Source of the DNA: Erythrobacteraceae bacterium Alg239-R51
Lineage (GTDB): Bacteria; Pseudomonadota; Alphaproteobacteria; Sphingomonadales; Sphingomonadaceae
Direction: 5' to 3'
Length of the DNA stretch: 64,000 nucleotides
Assembly: GCA_947331495.1 (NCBI GenBank)
Contig: CAMZOI010000001.1
Span: forward strand, 868,001 to 932,000
The position numbers and the translations under genes are program-made. The notes beneath the pieces were generated by a model. That model searched no databases and was not told where the DNA came from. It saw only the letters and a list, made by a program, of their open reading frames with translations. This document shows positions 1-7,159 of this stretch, piece after piece. Position 1 is the stretch's first letter. Every line of letters starts with the position of its first letter.

Positions 1-775
1 CATAGGCTGGATCCCCCAATAGCGGATGACCTATTGACGCACAGTGAACGCGCACCTGGTGCGTGCGCCCCGTTTCGAGCTTGCACTCTAAGATTGCCGC
101 ATGGGCCAGGCGGCGCACGGTGCTGTAATGCGTTATGGCGTGCTTGCCGCGCGTGGAACGGTCCGGGAGGACCGCCATCTTCTTGCGGTCGCGGTCCGAC
201 CTGCCGATGCGGCCGGACACCGTGCCTTGGGCGGGGTTGGGCTGACCTGCGCAGACCGCCAGGTATCGGCGATCTATCGAATGCTCCGCAAATTGCCGCG
301 CAAGCCCCTCATGCGCGGCATCGTTCTTGGCGACCACCAGCAGGCCCGACGTATCCTTGTCGATCCGATGGACAATTCCGGGCCGCGCGACACCGTTGAT
401 GGAGGACAGGCGCCCAGCACAGTGAAACAGCAGCGCGTTTACCAGCGTCCCGTCCGGATTTCCCGCGGCGGGATGCACGACCATCCCCGCCGGCTTGTTC
501 ACCACCACGAGATGTTCGTCCTCGAAGACAATCTCGAGCGGGATATCCTGCGGTTGGGCGTGCGTCGTTTCGGGCGGGGGAAGGGCGATTGAAAAAGCGG
601 TGCCTTGCTTGGCCTTGGCCGAACCGCTTTGCGCAGTGATCCCGCCGATCCGGACAACGCCATCGCCAATCAATCCCTTGATCCGTTCGCGCGACAGGCC
701 CGTCGCCTCGGCCAGGGCCTTGTCGAGGCGTGCGCTGCTTGCCAGCGTTCCGGTAATGATTTCGCCATCAGCCAT
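1..775 (-). CDS. rluD: RluD-type 23S rRNA pseudouridine synthase (C-terminus beyond window)
   Basis: This is the 5' part of an RluA/RluD family pseudouridine synthase, which isomerises uridines in 23S rRNA. The reverse-strand translation starts MADGEIITGTLASSAR and has an N-terminal S4-type RNA-binding segment (about residues 14-65). The catalytic signature HRIDKDTSGLLVVAKN follows, with the invariant Asp of the family, and then GRTHQVRVHCASIGHPLLGD. The frame is open to base 1, so the last part of the catalytic domain lies outside. The ATG at 775-773 is chosen because the S4 domain begins soon after it. The gene is divergent from the JAMM gene with a very short gap. The family is clear; assignment to RluD rather than RluC/RluA is inferred from the order of motifs. 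Confidence 0.9.
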   Translation of the reverse strand, partial: MADGEIITGTLASSARLDKALAEATGLSRERIKGLIGDGVVRIGGITAQSGSAKAKQGTAFSIALPPPETTHAQPQDIPLEIVFEDEHLVVVNKPAGMVVHPAAGNPDGTLVNALLFHCAGRLSSINGVARPGIVHRIDKDTSGLLVVAKNDAAHEGLARQFAEHSIDRRYLAVCAGQPNPAQGTVSGRIGRSDRDRKKMAVLPDRSTRGKHAITHYSTVRRLAHAAILECKLETGRTHQVRVHCASIGHPLLGDPAY

Positions 776-791
776 GCTAGAGCCATTACCG

Positions 792-1187
792 ATGATGATT
801 GAACTCACAAGCGAGGTGAGAGAAGCCCTGCTTGCCCAGGCGGAGTTGGCGCACCCGCGCGAATGTTGCGGGATAATGCTCGGCCACGGCAACCGAATCG
901 CCGAAATCGTGGCAACCGACAATGTGCATCCCGCTCCCGAAACGCATTTCGAGATCGATCCGCAGGCCCTTGTCGACTGCCACCGCGCAGCGCGGGGGGG
1001 CGGCCCCGAAATCCTGGGCTATTACCATTCGCACCCCAACGGTCTGGCGAGGCCTTCCGCGACGGATATGTCGATGGCGGCACCCGACGGGTCGATATGG
1101 GCCATCATCGCGGCAGGCCGAGTGTCGTTTTGGCGGATCGGGGATGCGGGGTTCGAAGCGCTTCCCTATGAGACGTGCGGGCGCTAA
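792..1187 (+). CDS. Stand-alone JAMM/MPN-domain metalloprotease-like protein (Mov34/PAD-1 family)
   Basis: A 131-residue protein made almost entirely of a JAB1/MPN domain, a zinc isopeptidase fold. The full JAMM motif is visible: Glu24 in RECCG, then His79-Ser-His81, seven residues, Ser89, two residues and Asp92 (HSHPNGLARPSATD). All zinc ligands and the catalytic Glu are present, so it should be an active hydrolase. No ubiquitin-like, ThiS/MoaD-like or E1-like partner is adjacent. The start is uncertain: ATGs at 774, 792 and 795 are in frame. The one at 774 would overlap the start of the divergent rluD gene, so 792/795 is preferred. The substrate is unknown; such proteins can process sulphur-carrier tails or cleave isopeptide bonds. 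Confidence 0.82.
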   Translation: MMIELTSEVREALLAQAELAHPRECCGIMLGHGNRIAEIVATDNVHPAPETHFEIDPQALVDCHRAARGGGPEILGYYHSHPNGLARPSATDMSMAAPDGSIWAIIAAGRVSFWRIGDAGFEALPYETCGR

Positions 1188-1224
1188 GGACCCTTGGTGT
1201 AAATCTTACCCTAAACGGACTTTC

Positions 1225-1884
1225 ATGAACGACCGTCAATCGATCGACCTCGCCGCGATGCTGTGTTCGCGCCTGTGCCACGATATGTTGAGCCCCGTTG
1301 GCGCGCTGTCCAACGGGCTTGAATTGCTGGCGATGGAAACCGACCCGGAAATGCGGGCGAATGTCGTGGAACTGCTCGAACAGAGCGCTTCGGTCAGCAC
1401 CAACAAGCTGAAATTCTTCCGCCTTGCATTCGGCGCGGCGGGCGGTTTCGGGGAACAGGTCGCTGTCGAGGAACCCAAGACGCTGATCGAAGCGCTTATT
1501 TCCGACAAGGGCAATATCTCGATCAACTGGGCATTCGCGGATCCGACCCTGGCGAAGCCGGCGGTCAAGGTTCTGCTCAACTTCGCCCAGCTGGGTATCG
1601 ATGCGCTGGTGCGCGGCGGCACGCTCGATATCGGCGCGGAAGTGCGTGATGGCGCGTGCGAGATCGTGGTTCGCGCCACGGGTCCGAAAGTGGCTTTCGA
1701 CGAAACCATCGGCAAGGCTCTCGATGGTTCGCTCGATCCCTCGCAGCTCTCCAGCCGCACGGCCGCGGCCTACATGATCAACCTGCTTGCCGAGGAAAAC
1801 GGCGGGGGGCTGCAATTTCACAAATCGGACGAAGCGCTGGTTCTGGGCGCGGTCCTGCCGCAGGGCGAAGGGATGATCGGTTGA
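1225..1884 (+). CDS. chpT: Histidine phosphotransferase ChpT
   Basis: A 219-residue homologue of ChpT, which passes phosphate from the hybrid kinase CckA to CtrA and CpdR in the alphaproteobacterial cell-cycle and motility relay. The phospho-accepting His is residue 19 in RLCHDMLSPVGALSNGLELL, the typical ChpT helix. The rest is a degenerate HATPase-like domain (about residues 85-215) without a proper ATP-binding G box, as known for this family. The ATG at 1225 is the first in frame after the JAMM gene and leaves the His helix at the usual distance. Its stop overlaps the TTG start of the amidase (TTGA), which suggests coupled translation. The function is well supported by the family; coupling is inferred. 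Confidence 0.93.
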   Translation: MNDRQSIDLAAMLCSRLCHDMLSPVGALSNGLELLAMETDPEMRANVVELLEQSASVSTNKLKFFRLAFGAAGGFGEQVAVEEPKTLIEALISDKGNISINWAFADPTLAKPAVKVLLNFAQLGIDALVRGGTLDIGAEVRDGACEIVVRATGPKVAFDETIGKALDGSLDPSQLSSRTAAAYMINLLAEENGGGLQFHKSDEALVLGAVLPQGEGMIG

Positions 1885-2630
1885 GTTCGGACTTCGGAAA
1901 ACTGGGCGAAGGCTTGCCGATCAGCAAGGACGAGCTGGTCGATCGCGAGGTGCTCTCGCCCAACCATGACGAACGCACCCAGCCCATTTCCATGGTCGTC
2001 ATCCACTACACCGAGATGGAGGACAAGGGGTTTGCCATAGAACGGCTGTGCGATCCCGAAGCCAAGGTCTCCGCACATTACCTGATCGGCGAACAGGGCG
2101 AGGTCGTGCGGCTCGTGCCGGAGGAAAAGCGCGCCTGGCATGCGGGACTGAGCTATTGGCGCGGGCACAAGGACGTGAACGGCATCAGCGTCGGCATCGA
2201 ACTCGATCATCCGGGCCACAAATATGGCTATCGCGAATTCAACCAGGCGCAGTTCGAGGCGCTCGTGCCGCTGGTGGCGCGGATCGTGAAGCGTTACGAT
2301 ATCCCGCGCGCCAACGTGGTTGGCCATTCCGATGTCGCGCCCGCGCGCAAGATCGATCCGGGCGAGCTGTTTCCCTGGGACCGCCTGGCCGAATACGGCC
2401 TGTGCCTCCCGCGTCCGGAAAAGCTCGAACGCGGCGATCCGTTCGACAATGACGCCAGCTTCTATCTCGCGCTCGAACGGTATGGCTACGACGTGACCGA
2501 CGGTTACAAGGCAGTCGAAGCCTTCCAGCGCCGCTGGCGCCCGGAAAAGATCAATGGCGAGATCGATGGCGAAGTGCGCGCAATCCTGTTCCAGCTGCTG
2601 CTAGACAGGGACAAGGGAAATACGCGGTAG
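1881..2630 (+). CDS. N-acetylmuramoyl-L-alanine amidase, AmpD-like (amidase_2)
   Basis: A cell-wall amidase of the AmpD/amidase_2 family, cleaving the bond between N-acetylmuramic acid and the peptide stem. Read from TTG at 1881, zinc ligands His42 (VIHYTEM), His149 (VVGHSDVAPARKIDPG) and Asp159 and the catalytic Glu107 (GIEL) match the family. A C-terminal segment (about residues 180-245: FYLALERYGYDVTDG..VEAFQRRWRP) looks like a peptidoglycan-binding_1 domain. No signal peptide is visible, so it is probably cytoplasmic and used in muropeptide recycling. No ATG precedes the conserved domain in frame. TTG at 1881 overlaps the chpT stop and has a purine-rich CGAAGGG just upstream, hence this start. 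An ATG at 1992 lies inside the catalytic domain and is too late. Confidence 0.88.
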   Translation: MSSDFGKLGEGLPISKDELVDREVLSPNHDERTQPISMVVIHYTEMEDKGFAIERLCDPEAKVSAHYLIGEQGEVVRLVPEEKRAWHAGLSYWRGHKDVNGISVGIELDHPGHKYGYREFNQAQFEALVPLVARIVKRYDIPRANVVGHSDVAPARKIDPGELFPWDRLAEYGLCLPRPEKLERGDPFDNDASFYLALERYGYDVTDGYKAVEAFQRRWRPEKINGEIDGEVRAILFQLLLDRDKGNTR

Positions 2631-2645
2631 CCTCCAACGGCCCGA

Positions 2646-3053
2646 TCACCGGCGTTCGACAATCTTGAAAATACCGTTCGCGCGCGCGATCAGGTTTTCG
2701 TCGGCAAACACGGATGCTTCAGCAAAGGCGATTGCGCGGCCTATTTTGCGTGGCTCCGCACGAAACTCCAGCCACTGTTCCTGTTTTCCGCTCGCCAGGA
2801 AGTCTGTCGAAAGGTGCATGGTCAATGCCGACCTGCCCGCAGCTTGCAGGACGCACGCGATTCCAAGGGTATTGTCCGCCAGCGCTGAAATGACACCGCC
2901 ATGCAGTATTCGGCGCGCGTTGCAATGCGGTGCGGCGATCCGCAGGCCGAGACAGAATTGTTTGCCATCCTGGCGCGAATAGAGCGGCTCCCAGGGATCG
3001 GTAACCGGACTCTGGCGAAAATGGCGTTCGAAGCCAGCAGGAACGTCGTCCAT
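2646..3053 (-). CDS. PaaI-like hotdog-fold thioesterase
   Basis: A 135-residue hotdog-fold protein of the PaaI/4HBT acyl-CoA thioesterase group. The core helix motif HGGVISALADNTLGIA is intact, followed by a strand region with TMHLSTDFLAS. These enzymes hydrolyse acyl- or aryl-CoA in the cytoplasm; the substrate cannot be read from sequence. The start at 3053 is set by the one-base TGATG overlap with the stop of the upstream alpha/beta hydrolase gene. It is the last gene of a three-gene minus-strand operon divergent from a LysR regulator, so expression is probably under that regulator. Confidence 0.85.
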   Translation of the reverse strand: MDDVPAGFERHFRQSPVTDPWEPLYSRQDGKQFCLGLRIAAPHCNARRILHGGVISALADNTLGIACVLQAAGRSALTMHLSTDFLASGKQEQWLEFRAEPRKIGRAIAFAEASVFADENLIARANGIFKIVERR

Positions 3054-3958
3054 CACGCGTCCGTGAACTCTACGATCGCTTCGAACACGCGCCGGGGGTC
3101 TTCGAGTTCGGGTGTATGACCCAGATCGTCGAACGTAACGCACGATACATCGTCGTAGATTTGCGCGAGCGAATGGACGTTTTGTCTCGGATGTGACCGG
3201 TCCGCGCCGCCCCAGATGGACAGAATGGGCTGCGGCGGGGCAGGGAGTTCTTCCGAATGGTCCATGTAGATCTGGTAGGCGCTGGCCAGGGACCACATGG
3301 CGCCTTGTTCGAATGAATGCTCCGCGCAAGCGCAGAAATCGTCGATCTGCTCCTTCCGGCCGACCGACAGCCGATACCATTGCGGCATTCTGCGTGGAGC
3401 CATGCGTCTCATGACCAGCTGTCCGAGGACTGGGCGGGCGAGGATGCCCTTGGGATCGCGCCCGGTCTTCCAGCGTGCGAATGCTTCGGTTCCACCGCCC
3501 TGTATGAAGCAGAGATGCGAGGCGAGTTCGGGCATGCGAACGGCAAGGTCGATACCGCTGAGCGTGGCGGCGCAGGAGAAAGCGAACACATTGCCTTCTC
3601 CGCAAATGGCACGAATGAATTCTGCCAGGTCGTCACAGGTTTCCCTGAACCCGAACCCGAAACCCTGTCGTGCCGCCGAGAACCCCATCGCCGGCAATTC
3701 GACCACGATGACACGGAATTGCGAGGCAAAGACTTCGACAAGCTCGTCATATACCTCAAGCGTCATAGGTGGATCGGCGGTGAAGACGATGGTGTGACCT
3801 TTGCCCGCATCGAGATAGCGATATTGCACGTTGCTCGTGCGATGAAACCTGATGCCGGGCCGGGTGCGCGAAGGCCAGCCGGCGCGGAAACACTTCATCT
3901 TGGCCTTGCCGTTCCAGGTGTCGATGCGGGTTCCGATTCGCGTCAGCAAGCCCGTCAT
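3053..3958 (-). CDS. Alpha/beta-fold hydrolase with atypical nucleophile elbow
   Basis: A 301-residue alpha/beta hydrolase. The fold is indicated by TIVFTADPPMTLEVYDELVE, FRVIVVELPAMGFS and a late LGHTPELEDP with the likely catalytic His281. The nucleophile elbow is VFAFSCAATLSG, so Ser128 would act in an A-F-S-C-A context rather than the usual G-x-S-x-G. An acid is plausible in the SIWGGADRSHP strand end. No signal peptide is visible. Its start overlaps the stop of the upstream membrane-protein gene (ATGA) and its stop overlaps the start of the thioesterase gene, so all three are probably co-translated. The substrate is unknown; the thioesterase neighbour hints at acyl or ester chemistry. 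Confidence 0.8.
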   Translation of the reverse strand: MTGLLTRIGTRIDTWNGKAKMKCFRAGWPSRTRPGIRFHRTSNVQYRYLDAGKGHTIVFTADPPMTLEVYDELVEVFASQFRVIVVELPAMGFSAARQGFGFGFRETCDDLAEFIRAICGEGNVFAFSCAATLSGIDLAVRMPELASHLCFIQGGGTEAFARWKTGRDPKGILARPVLGQLVMRRMAPRRMPQWYRLSVGRKEQIDDFCACAEHSFEQGAMWSLASAYQIYMDHSEELPAPPQPILSIWGGADRSHPRQNVHSLAQIYDDVSCVTFDDLGHTPELEDPRRVFEAIVEFTDA

Positions 3959-4386
3959 CGGTCATCTCCTGCCCGCGCGGCGACATCGCGCGTAAGCATT
4001 GCGGCGGCGAGCGCCAGGAACGCCGCGATGCCCAGGTGCCGTCCGACGACGCTGGTAGGGGCCCCTGCCTGCGAGGCGATCCACGCATCGCAAAGCGGCA
4101 TGAACAGCGCGCAGATCGCCATCCACTTGAGCGGCACCAATTCCTTGCGCACGAGAAACACGCCAACCAGCAGGGCTATGAAATCACGCAGGCCGTAAAT
4201 CTGTACCCAGGCAGATAGTTCGTCGGCAGCGGATGGCGCGCCCATATAAATGGCGAAGCCTTGCGGATCGAGGAAGGCCCGGACGGCGTTCAATCCCTGC
4301 GAGGCCGCCATTGCGATTGCCATCCAGAAACCGATCGAGCGAGCGATCGAAGGGGCGGCGCCGGGCGAGGTGTTCTGCTTTTCCAT
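3955..4386 (-). CDS. Small integral membrane protein, DUF4267-like
   Basis: A 143-residue protein with four hydrophobic helices: around residues 16-35, 62-82, 88-103 and 117-133. The motif YMGAPSAADELSAWVQIYGLRD followed by a helix resembles DUF4267 proteins, small membrane proteins of unknown role. The ATG at 4386 is the first methionine before the first helix; upstream sequence in the same frame is antisense to the LysR gene and not protein-like. It is the first gene of the minus operon and is 52 bases from the divergent LysR start. No function can be assigned. It may modulate the membrane or transport a product of the downstream hydrolases, which is only inference. Confidence 0.75.
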   Translation of the reverse strand: MEKQNTSPGAAPSIARSIGFWMAIAMAASQGLNAVRAFLDPQGFAIYMGAPSAADELSAWVQIYGLRDFIALLVGVFLVRKELVPLKWMAICALFMPLCDAWIASQAGAPTSVVGRHLGIAAFLALAAAMLTRDVAARAGDDR

Positions 4387-4438
4387 GACCGGCAGTGTAG
4401 CGTGGCGGTTCGCGGAACATGATTGAATAGATAGCATC

Positions 4439-5422
4439 ATGGATGATATCGGTTCATCTATGAGTTCTTCCGTCGACCTACCGCCCTGGCCGAGCCTCGT
4501 TGCTTTTCGCGCGGCGGCCCGTCGGCAGAGCTTTCGGGATGCCGCCACCGACCTTGGCTTGTCGCCATCGGCAATCAGCCACCAGATCAAGAAACTGGAA
4601 AACTGGGTCGGCGGACCGCTGTTCGAGCGGCGTGTTCGCCAGGTTCGATTGACACCGCTGGGCGATGACCTGGCCGTGGGGCTGGAGCGCGGCTTCGGCG
4701 AGATTTCGGCAGCGCTTGGCCGTGCGCGCGCCGGAACGCGAATCACGATGCTGCGGATTTCTGCGCTTCCCCTGTTCGCCCATGGTTGGCTTGCCGAGCG
4801 CCTGCCCGCCTTCGAGAAGCGCCATCCCGAGCTTTCCCTGTCGATCGACACCTCTGCGAGCCTTGCCGACCTGCTCTTGGGGGAAGCGGACGTGGCGATC
4901 CGCAACCTCCACGCTCCGACGCCCGGCGTCTGGGGCCAGAAGCTGCTTGATGTTCGTGCCGTCCCGCTTTGCGTCCCGGAGCTGGCTGCACAGATCGAGT
5001 CTGCCGACGATATGGCGCGGCAGACACTGATCGGTTTGAGCGTCGGGCGTCTCGGTTGGAAGGACTGGTTCGTGGCCGTCGGTGCCGAGCCGCCGACCGC
5101 CAGTCGCATGTTGCTGTTCGATAGCATGACAACTGCGATCGAAGCCGCAGCTCAAGGTCGCGGCGTCCTGCTCGCGCTCACACCACTGGTCGCGAGCATG
5201 CCGGCAGCGAACGGCCTGGTGGCACCGCTCGCCTTTGGGCCGCAGGAGGCCGGGAGCTACTTCGTGGTGTGCCGAAAAGAGGATCGCTCGAACGCAGTCA
5301 TCGGCGACTTTATCGATTGGCTATGTCGGGAAATGCGCCGGGATCTCCCCCGTTTGCGCAAGGCAGACAGCCGAGTTGTTTCGATCGCGACCGATGATGC
5401 GCATCGAACGGAACGCGATTGA
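4439..5422 (+). CDS. LysR-family transcriptional regulator (GcvA-like)
   Basis: A 327-residue LysR-type regulator. The N-terminal winged helix-turn-helix is clear: FRAAARRQSFRDAATDLGL then SPSAISHQIKKLE (about residues 20-60). A periplasmic-binding-protein-like effector domain occupies roughly residues 95-300, with GEADVAIRN and GVLLALTPLV as in GcvA-type members. It is transcribed away from the membrane protein/hydrolase/thioesterase operon across 52 bases, the classic arrangement in which a LysR protein controls both itself and the divergent operon. The ATG at 4439 is used; MSSS at 4460 is an alternative. The inducer is unknown. Confidence 0.9.
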   Translation: MDDIGSSMSSSVDLPPWPSLVAFRAAARRQSFRDAATDLGLSPSAISHQIKKLENWVGGPLFERRVRQVRLTPLGDDLAVGLERGFGEISAALGRARAGTRITMLRISALPLFAHGWLAERLPAFEKRHPELSLSIDTSASLADLLLGEADVAIRNLHAPTPGVWGQKLLDVRAVPLCVPELAAQIESADDMARQTLIGLSVGRLGWKDWFVAVGAEPPTASRMLLFDSMTTAIEAAAQGRGVLLALTPLVASMPAANGLVAPLAFGPQEAGSYFVVCRKEDRSNAVIGDFIDWLCREMRRDLPRLRKADSRVVSIATDDAHRTERD

Positions 5423-5797
5423 ACCGATCCCATCTCCGCGAACAGTCTTCTGCAAGTTCCCGCTGGCAATGTCGGCACAAGGGTCAAATCAGCAGTTATT
5501 GCTTTCCTACACCCGTCTTTGCAGGGCATTCCTGCCCCATGAACCGTTCCGGTAGTCCTTTCGCCAAGCTATCGGCCAATTGCGAGAAGCTTGTGCCGGC
5601 CAATGTGGGCCGGGCGCGCAAAATGCTGCCTTCATCGAACGTGCTCGAGCGATGCCGATCTCGTGTGGACTTTGCGGCGTTGCGTAAGGTTACACGGCAA
5701 GTCAGAAAAACAGTCGCAACATGTTGGAAGGCTTGCAAAAACCGGGAGAGGAAAGTTTTTTATAACACCCCTGTATGTGGTCCATGGCTGCTTGCGC
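5423..5797. other. Non-coding stretch upstream of rnpB
   Basis: About 375 bases separate the LysR stop from the rnpB promoter. Small open frames occur on both strands but their translations are rich in Arg, Ser and Cys, have no recognisable motif and differ from the coding style of the neighbours. A T-run followed by TATAAC near 5757-5765 could be part of a second, more distant promoter for rnpB. No terminator with a U-tract, tRNA or repeat is seen. Confidence 0.5.
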
Positions 5798-5832
5798 TTG
5801 GCGAAACCGCCATCGCGCATTATCTGGCATCT
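5798..5832 (+). promoter_or_regulatory. Likely promoter of rnpB
   Basis: TTGGCG at 5798-5803 and TTATCT at 5820-5825 are separated by 16 bases and would place transcription start near 5832, one base before the first base of the rnpB P1 helix. That fit to the RNA end is the main support. The boxes match the housekeeping consensus only partly, and start sites have not been mapped. Confidence 0.5.
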
Positions 5833-6245
5833 TGCCAGGGGGCCGGGCAGTCGCGAACCGAATGGTACGAGGAAAGTCCGGGCTCCACGAAACAAGGGTG
5901 GCGGGTAACGCCCGCCGTGGCGGGGATTTCGGTCCCCGGCACAGGGAAAGTGCCACAGAGAGCATACCGCCGATGGCCTCTTTCGAGGATCAGGCAAGGG
6001 TGAAAGGGTGCGGTAAGAGCGTACCGGGGCTTCGGCAACGCGGCCCGCATGGCAAACCCCACCCGGAGCAAGGCCGAATAGGGGCGGCGCGCCGAGCAAT
6101 CGGCAGGTGCGTTTCGCATCGACCGCCCGGGTTGGCTGCTCGAGCTCTGGAGCAATCCAGAGCCTAGACGAATGGCTGCCCCCGCGCGGCTGGTGTGCAA
6201 GCATACCGCGCGCGGGACAGAACCCGGCTTACAGGCCCCCTGGCA
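5833..6245 (+). ncRNA. rnpB: RNase P RNA, bacterial type A
   Basis: The catalytic RNA of ribonuclease P, which removes 5' leaders from tRNA precursors. The diagnostic conserved element GAGGAAAGTCCGGGCTCC sits near 5870-5887, and ACAGAGAGCATACCGCC follows as the second conserved region. The 3' conserved part ACAGAACCCGGCTTACAGG lies near 6217-6235. The ends were placed by the terminal P1 helix: TGCCAGGGGGCC at 5833-5844 is exactly complementary to GGCCCCCTGGCA at 6234-6245. The length of about 413 bases is in the usual range for alphaproteobacteria. No strong terminator follows; the TspO-like gene begins 54 bases later. Confidence 0.96.
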
Positions 6246-6299
6246 CCTCTCTTGCGGCGGGCATTCGGAACGGCCTGATGGGGTGGGGGTTGAACGATC

Positions 6300-7088
6300 A
6301 TGAACCATGCCATTCGGACCGAGCGTTCCGCATTCCAGCGTATCGCGGTCATCCTCGCAGTTGTCCTTCAGATCGGTGCAACATTCCTTCCCCAGCTTGG
6401 CTTGGGCGAGCCCATCGGCGATCGTTCGGACAGCGTACGCACTTTGCTTACGCCCGCCGGCTGGGCCTTCTCCGTGTGGGGCCCCTTGTTCGCCCTGTCC
6501 GCCGCGTTCGCGATCTGGCAGGCCTTGCCCGGGCAGAAATACAATGATCTGCTCGACCGGATCGGCTGGCTCGCGGTTGGTGGTCTCGCCGCGCAAGGGG
6601 TCTGGGCGGTCTATACCCAGTTCGCCAATCTCACCATCATATCCGCGATCATCATCGTCGCCTCGCTCGTATGTCTCCTTGCCATCGTCCGGATCATGAC
6701 GGGGCTCGAGCGCAAGATGACCTCGGGCGAACGGTTCTTCGCCGGGGTGACGTTCGGTGCCCTGGCCGCCTGGCTGACGGCAGCGACGATCGTGAACATC
6801 TCGGCGACGTTGACCTATTACGGCTTCGGGGGCGGCGAGGGCTATCCAGTGCTCGCGGCGGGCGTCGTGCTTGCCGGCGGTATCATCGCGATGCTCGCAG
6901 TCGGCGCGAGCGCGGGCAATCCGTGGTTTGCCGTCGTATTCTGCTGGGCCCTGTGGGGAATCTACAATCGCGGCGGACAGGAAAACGGCGTCATCGCCGC
7001 AGCATGTGTCGCGGCCGCCGTGCTGGTGATCGGTGCCGCCGTCCTCGGCCTGCGCAAGCGCACGAACCGCGAGAAGTGGCTCGGCTGA
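6300..7088 (+). CDS. TspO/MBR-related multi-spanning membrane protein
   Basis: A 262-residue, very hydrophobic protein with about seven predicted helices. The segment LLTPAGWAFSVWGPLFALSA resembles the P-x-W-x-F-x-x-x-W region of TspO/MBR tryptophan-rich sensory proteins. The protein is clearly longer than classic TspO (about 160 residues), so it belongs to the larger TspO-related group often labelled only as tryptophan-rich sensory protein. The inner membrane is the expected location. The C-terminus LRKRTNREKWLG is basic and probably cytoplasmic. Ligand and role are unknown; tetrapyrrole or lipid binding would be by analogy only. It stands alone between rnpB and the S46 peptidase. Confidence 0.7.
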   Translation: MNHAIRTERSAFQRIAVILAVVLQIGATFLPQLGLGEPIGDRSDSVRTLLTPAGWAFSVWGPLFALSAAFAIWQALPGQKYNDLLDRIGWLAVGGLAAQGVWAVYTQFANLTIISAIIIVASLVCLLAIVRIMTGLERKMTSGERFFAGVTFGALAAWLTAATIVNISATLTYYGFGGGEGYPVLAAGVVLAGGIIAMLAVGASAGNPWFAVVFCWALWGIYNRGGQENGVIAAACVAAAVLVIGAAVLGLRKRTNREKWLG

Positions 7089-7159
7089 CATGCGGGCTGG
7101 ACATTTCGGCGGGAGGCAGGAAAACGGATGACCGGTCTTAAGTTCCGAAGGGGTCATTC

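Noticed and set aside
1105-1821. Minus-strand frame antisense to chpT
   Set aside because: Shadow of a confident gene; no ribosome site or domain.
5820-7157. A long minus-strand open frame of 445 codons
   Set aside because: It runs antisense through rnpB and the TspO-like gene, has Arg/Gly/Asp-rich low-complexity translation and no domain; RNase P RNA and the membrane protein explain the region.
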